Below are positions 5,412 through 7,562 of a DNA stretch of 7,562 nucleotides, piece by piece. Source of the stretch: CAG-390 sp045544735 (GTDB lineage: Bacteria; Bacillota; Clostridia; Oscillospirales; CAG-272); the NCBI GenBank assembly GCA_045544735.1, contig JAZPZM010000099.1, positions 1-7,562 on the forward strand. The letters are read 5' to 3'. Made by a program: the position numbers and the translations under genes. The notes under the pieces were generated by a model. That model was not told the DNA's origin. It saw only the letters and a list, made by a program, of their open reading frames with translations, and made no database searches. Numbering within the stretch: position 1 is the first letter of the stretch; the number at the start of each line of letters is the position of its first letter.

Positions 5412-7184
5412 TTATTTTTTAGCGAACAGCTCGATTTCGGAGATATATACCGAGCGGTAGCCTGTGGTAACTATACCGATCTGGAAGCAATCGACCTCTG
5501 CGGGATCAAAGCTTACGCTGTATGCCGAGGTCATAAGATCGTACGCGCCGCATTTGCCCCTCACGTCGGTGCAGGAGGCAAGCACGGACCACGTTATAGT
5601 GCCGTCTGCGTTCTTTTTGCCGCCGAGAACGTCAAAAGCATCGGGGGCGCTCGTCTCGTCAAGATAGATAGTAAAGGTATCCACCGTCTGTCTTTCGGTA
5701 AACTCGTAACCGAGCAGAGCGCAGTATTTTCCGCCCGTGCCCGTTTTGCCGTTTTCATCGTATTTCGCCTTAAGGTCGGCTATCTTAATGAACACCACGT
5801 CACCCTTGGTGCTGTTGACGCAGGCACGCGAGCCGTCGCACGCGGAGTGCGTACCCTGAAACGCGCTTACACCCGCTCTGCCCCAGCCCGTGCTTGCAAC
5901 GGTGCGGACGATGCCGTTTTTGTTCTTGATATAATTGAACACGTCCTTCGCGCCCGCCGCCTCAAGCTCCGCCTTCGTGATGAGCATAATATTCTCGCTC
6001 TCGGTATTGGTGGAGTCGACCTCGGTAAGTATCTTGGAGTCGCAGTAGCGGCACTTTACGAAGGAAAGCGCCTTGCAATCCTTGTCACCGGGGCTTAAAA
6101 TATTGCTTTCGGAAAGATATTCGTGCTCGCCTTTGATAAGCTGCTTGCCGACCTTTATACCCTCGTTTTCAAGGTATCTGTCCATAAGCACCTGAAAGCC
6201 GCGCATATCGGGCTCGGACGCAAGTATCTTGTCAAGGTTGGTCGTATTAGCGTTATAGAAGCTTGAAATGTAGTTATTTACGTTAAACGCCGTATTCAGC
6301 TTTTTGTTGGTGGCGATGGTGTAGTCCTGCCCTTGAGCCGAGCGCAGAGTGTACGCGCAATACGCCATCTGCGCGGTGAGATAGCCCGACAGCATATTCT
6401 GGTGGTGGGAGTCCTGCTTGTTTACGACGAAGGAGTTCTTATTGTACTTAAGCGTACCGCCCGGAAGCTTGGTGCGTCCCGTCCATACGTCGTAGGCAAC
6501 CGCGCCCCAGTCTACTATGCCTACGCCCATCTTTTTAAGAACGGGGAAGCTGTCCATTATGTTTCTGTGGTCACTGGATACGGTGAAGGCGTGGTTGAGA
6601 TAGTAGAACTCCGTCTTTTCGGGGAAGAGGTTCATTATGTTCTGTATATCGGTAACGATGGCGGCGTTGTTCTGTCCCGCCTCGGACATAAATACAACGT
6701 CGGTTTTAGCAATTATCTGCTTTGCCTTCGTGTTATTGAGCTTTTCGTTGTATATTTCCTTAAGAGTTATACCGCCCCAAACGTAGTCGTAAACGTTTAC
6801 GGCTTCGCCGTTGTTCTTGCATATCTGGTAGAAATAGCCGCGGTCGGCGTTGCCCTGACCGCCCTCCATTACGCAGTAGCCGTAATAAACGAAGGAGTTA
6901 CCCAAAAACATTACGGTCTTTTTGTCAAGCGACTTGTATTCTGGCTCTTCCTCGGACATATCGAGAAGCTGCTCCTCGCTGTAGCCGCAATCGGGGCAGG
7001 TGCGTGTGTGGAAGCCCTGACCCTGACAGGTGCGAGTACCCGTAAAGCTCCATTCGGGCATAGCGGAATGCACGCAAGCGGTGCTTTCGGTCGCTTCGGG
7101 GGGAGTGGTGTTGCCGCCGCAGGACACGAGCGCCGCAGAAAGCAGAGTCAGCACGGCAAGAAGAAGTGATATGGTTTTTTTCAT
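5412..7184 (-). CDS. SGNH/GDSL-hydrolase-like lipoprotein with Cys motifs and C-terminal beta-sandwich-like region
   Basis: The 590-aa product starts with a lipoprotein signal peptide, MKKTISLLLAVLTLLSAALVSC, with lipobox LVSC and lipidated C22. It is therefore anchored outside the cell membrane. The ATG at 7184 is preferred over that at 7190 because AAAGGA (7194..7199) is nine bases away rather than three. An SGNH-like domain covers about 85-280: FLGNSF gives block I with S97, WGG (about G138) fits block II, SEAGQNN (about 167-173) fits block III, and DSHH (D257, H260) fits the block V Asp/His. This predicts ester or acyl hydrolysis, perhaps on glycans; the substrate is unknown. Two Cys-rich mini-motifs occur, ending CPDCG (about 63-67) and CRYC (about 377-380). 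Residues about 430-590 look like a discoidin-type carbohydrate-binding fold. Single-gene unit. Confidence 0.82.
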   Translation of the reverse strand: MKKTISLLLAVLTLLSAALVSCGGNTTPPEATESTACVHSAMPEWSFTGTRTCQGQGFHTRTCPDCGYSEEQLLDMSEEEPEYKSLDKKTVMFLGNSFVYYGYCVMEGGQGNADRGYFYQICKNNGEAVNVYDYVWGGITLKEIYNEKLNNTKAKQIIAKTDVVFMSEAGQNNAAIVTDIQNIMNLFPEKTEFYYLNHAFTVSSDHRNIMDSFPVLKKMGVGIVDWGAVAYDVWTGRTKLPGGTLKYNKNSFVVNKQDSHHQNMLSGYLTAQMAYCAYTLRSAQGQDYTIATNKKLNTAFNVNNYISSFYNANTTNLDKILASEPDMRGFQVLMDRYLENEGIKVGKQLIKGEHEYLSESNILSPGDKDCKALSFVKCRYCDSKILTEVDSTNTESENIMLITKAELEAAGAKDVFNYIKNKNGIVRTVASTGWGRAGVSAFQGTHSACDGSRACVNSTKGDVVFIKIADLKAKYDENGKTGTGGKYCALLGYEFTERQTVDTFTIYLDETSAPDAFDVLGGKKNADGTITWSVLASCTDVRGKCGAYDLMTSAYSVSFDPAEVDCFQIGIVTTGYRSVYISEIELFAKK

Positions 7185-7231
7185 AATCATTCGTCCTTTC
7201 GGAAAAAGCGTTTTGGAAAATCAACGTATTG

Positions 7232-7260
7232 ATTTTATCATATAAAAAAGACAAAATCAA
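7232..7260 (-). promoter_or_regulatory. promoter of the SGNH lipoprotein gene
   Basis: On the minus strand TTGATT (7255..7260) and TAAAAT (7232..7237) are 17 bases apart, with a TG two bases before the -10 box. It is a weaker -35 match than the other promoters of the window. The transcript would start near 7225, about 40 bases before the start codon. Confidence 0.6.
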
Positions 7261-7346
7261 GCAGATAAAGATATTTTATTCGGTCTATTTGAGTAAAATA
7301 ATAAATAATAGGAATACTTTATTTGAGGTCGGCGCGTTTTTTCGGT

Positions 7347-7414
7347 AAAAAAACAAAAGAAAAGAAAAAATTTCTAAAATTGCTATTGACAAACGGAAAA
7401 GAGTCTGCTATAAT
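7347..7414 (+). promoter_or_regulatory. perfect sigma-A promoter of tRNA-Gln with A-rich upstream tract
   Basis: TTGACA (7386..7391) and TATAAT (7409..7414) are 17 bases apart, with TGC before the -10 box. Just upstream, 7347..7380 is made of A runs broken by single bases, as in UP elements that bind the RNA polymerase alpha subunit at tRNA and rRNA promoters. The start should lie near 7421, giving a leader of about 33 bases. The rest of 7261..7346 is A+T-rich with no gene seen. Confidence 0.82.
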
Positions 7415-7453
7415 AATCGTTGCGTCGACAAGGCGCACAATATAAGGCAGTAT

Positions 7454-7529
7454 AGCGGCATCGCCAAGCGGTAAGGCAACGGACTCTGACTCCGTCATTA
7501 CCTAGGTTCGAATCCTAGTGCCGCTGCCA
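7454..7529 (+). tRNA. trnQ: tRNA-Gln (anticodon CUG)
   Basis: The 76 bases fold as a standard cloverleaf. Acceptor AGCGGCA pairs perfectly with TGCCGCT, followed by G and an encoded CCA. The D arm is GCC/GGC. The anticodon stem ACGGA/TCCGT carries loop CTCTGAC, giving anticodon CUG (7486..7488) for CAG codons. The T arm CTAGG/CCTAG has loop TTCGAAT. The CUG isoacceptor is an extra to the usual UUG tRNA-Gln that reads both codons. Confidence 0.96.
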
Positions 7530-7531
7530 AA

Positions 7532-7562
7532 AACGAGGACAGCACTTTGTGCTGTCCTCGTT
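7532..7562 (+). terminator. terminator of tRNA-Gln (cut by window edge)
   Basis: A perfect 14-bp stem (7532..7545 with 7549..7562) with a TTT loop starts three bases after the CCA end. The expected T-run lies beyond the window. Confidence 0.8.

Noticed and set aside
5286..7169. Two long plus-strand ORFs (270 and 278 codons) opposite the SGNH lipoprotein
   Set aside because: They are antisense to a gene with a signal peptide, enzyme motifs, promoter and terminator. Their translations show no domain pattern.
7185..7190. Upstream ATG for the lipoprotein
   Set aside because: It is only three bases from AAAGGA. The next ATG (7184) is nine bases away and gives a classic MKK signal peptide start.
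1..7562. CRISPR array, tandem repeats or insertion-sequence ends
   Set aside because: No regularly spaced repeat, transposase gene or terminal inverted repeat pair was seen; the only repeats are hairpins at terminators and the tnpV leader.

Overview
The window looks like a chromosomal stretch of a Gram-positive Clostridia-type bacterium, probably a gut Oscillospiraceae/Lachnospiraceae relative. The reasons are strong AGGAGG-type ribosome binding sites, consensus sigma-A promoters, tRNA genes with encoded CCA ends, a lipoprotein signal peptide, and accessory genes (TnpV, DUF6809) typical of Firmicutes mobile elements. No genus can be named from the sequence alone. Every protein gene lies on the minus strand; only the tRNA-Gln unit at the right edge is on the plus strand.

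Region 1..~3240 is accessory DNA, visibly more A+T-rich than the rest. It holds two transcription units. The first, transcribed from right to left, is tnpV followed by a DUF6809 gene. They overlap by ATGA and end at a strong terminator (2454..2483). The second starts at a perfect consensus promoter (2380..2408). It encodes a 61-aa excisionase/MerR-type DNA-binding protein, a 380-aa protein that I cannot name, and a Ser/Thr protein kinase that runs off the left edge. A possible 16-codon leader ORF with a much stronger ribosome binding site overlaps the kinase start by ATGA. This three-gene set is the best candidate in the window for an undescribed signalling or defence-like system, but nothing in the sequence proves its role.

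Region 3242..3421 is a complete tRNA-Leu(UAG) unit with promoter and terminator. The accessory block lies immediately 3' of this tRNA, a classic place for integrative elements. No integrase or second attachment site is visible here.

Region 3464..7260 is more ordinary chromosome. It carries a Na+/phosphate cotransporter with a C-terminal PhoU-like domain, and a large SGNH-hydrolase-like lipoprotein with Cys-rich mini-motifs and a C-terminal beta-sandwich-like region. Each has its own promoter, and a bidirectional-looking hairpin separates them. Region 7261..7562 holds a tRNA-Gln(CUG) unit with a consensus promoter, an A-rich upstream tract and a terminator cut by the window edge.

An unexpected feature is the 5' leader of tnpV. 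A perfect 12-bp inverted repeat buries the Shine-Dalgarno sequence, and a second 9-bp inverted repeat interlocks with it in an A-B-A'-B' order. That order could form a pseudoknot or a switch.
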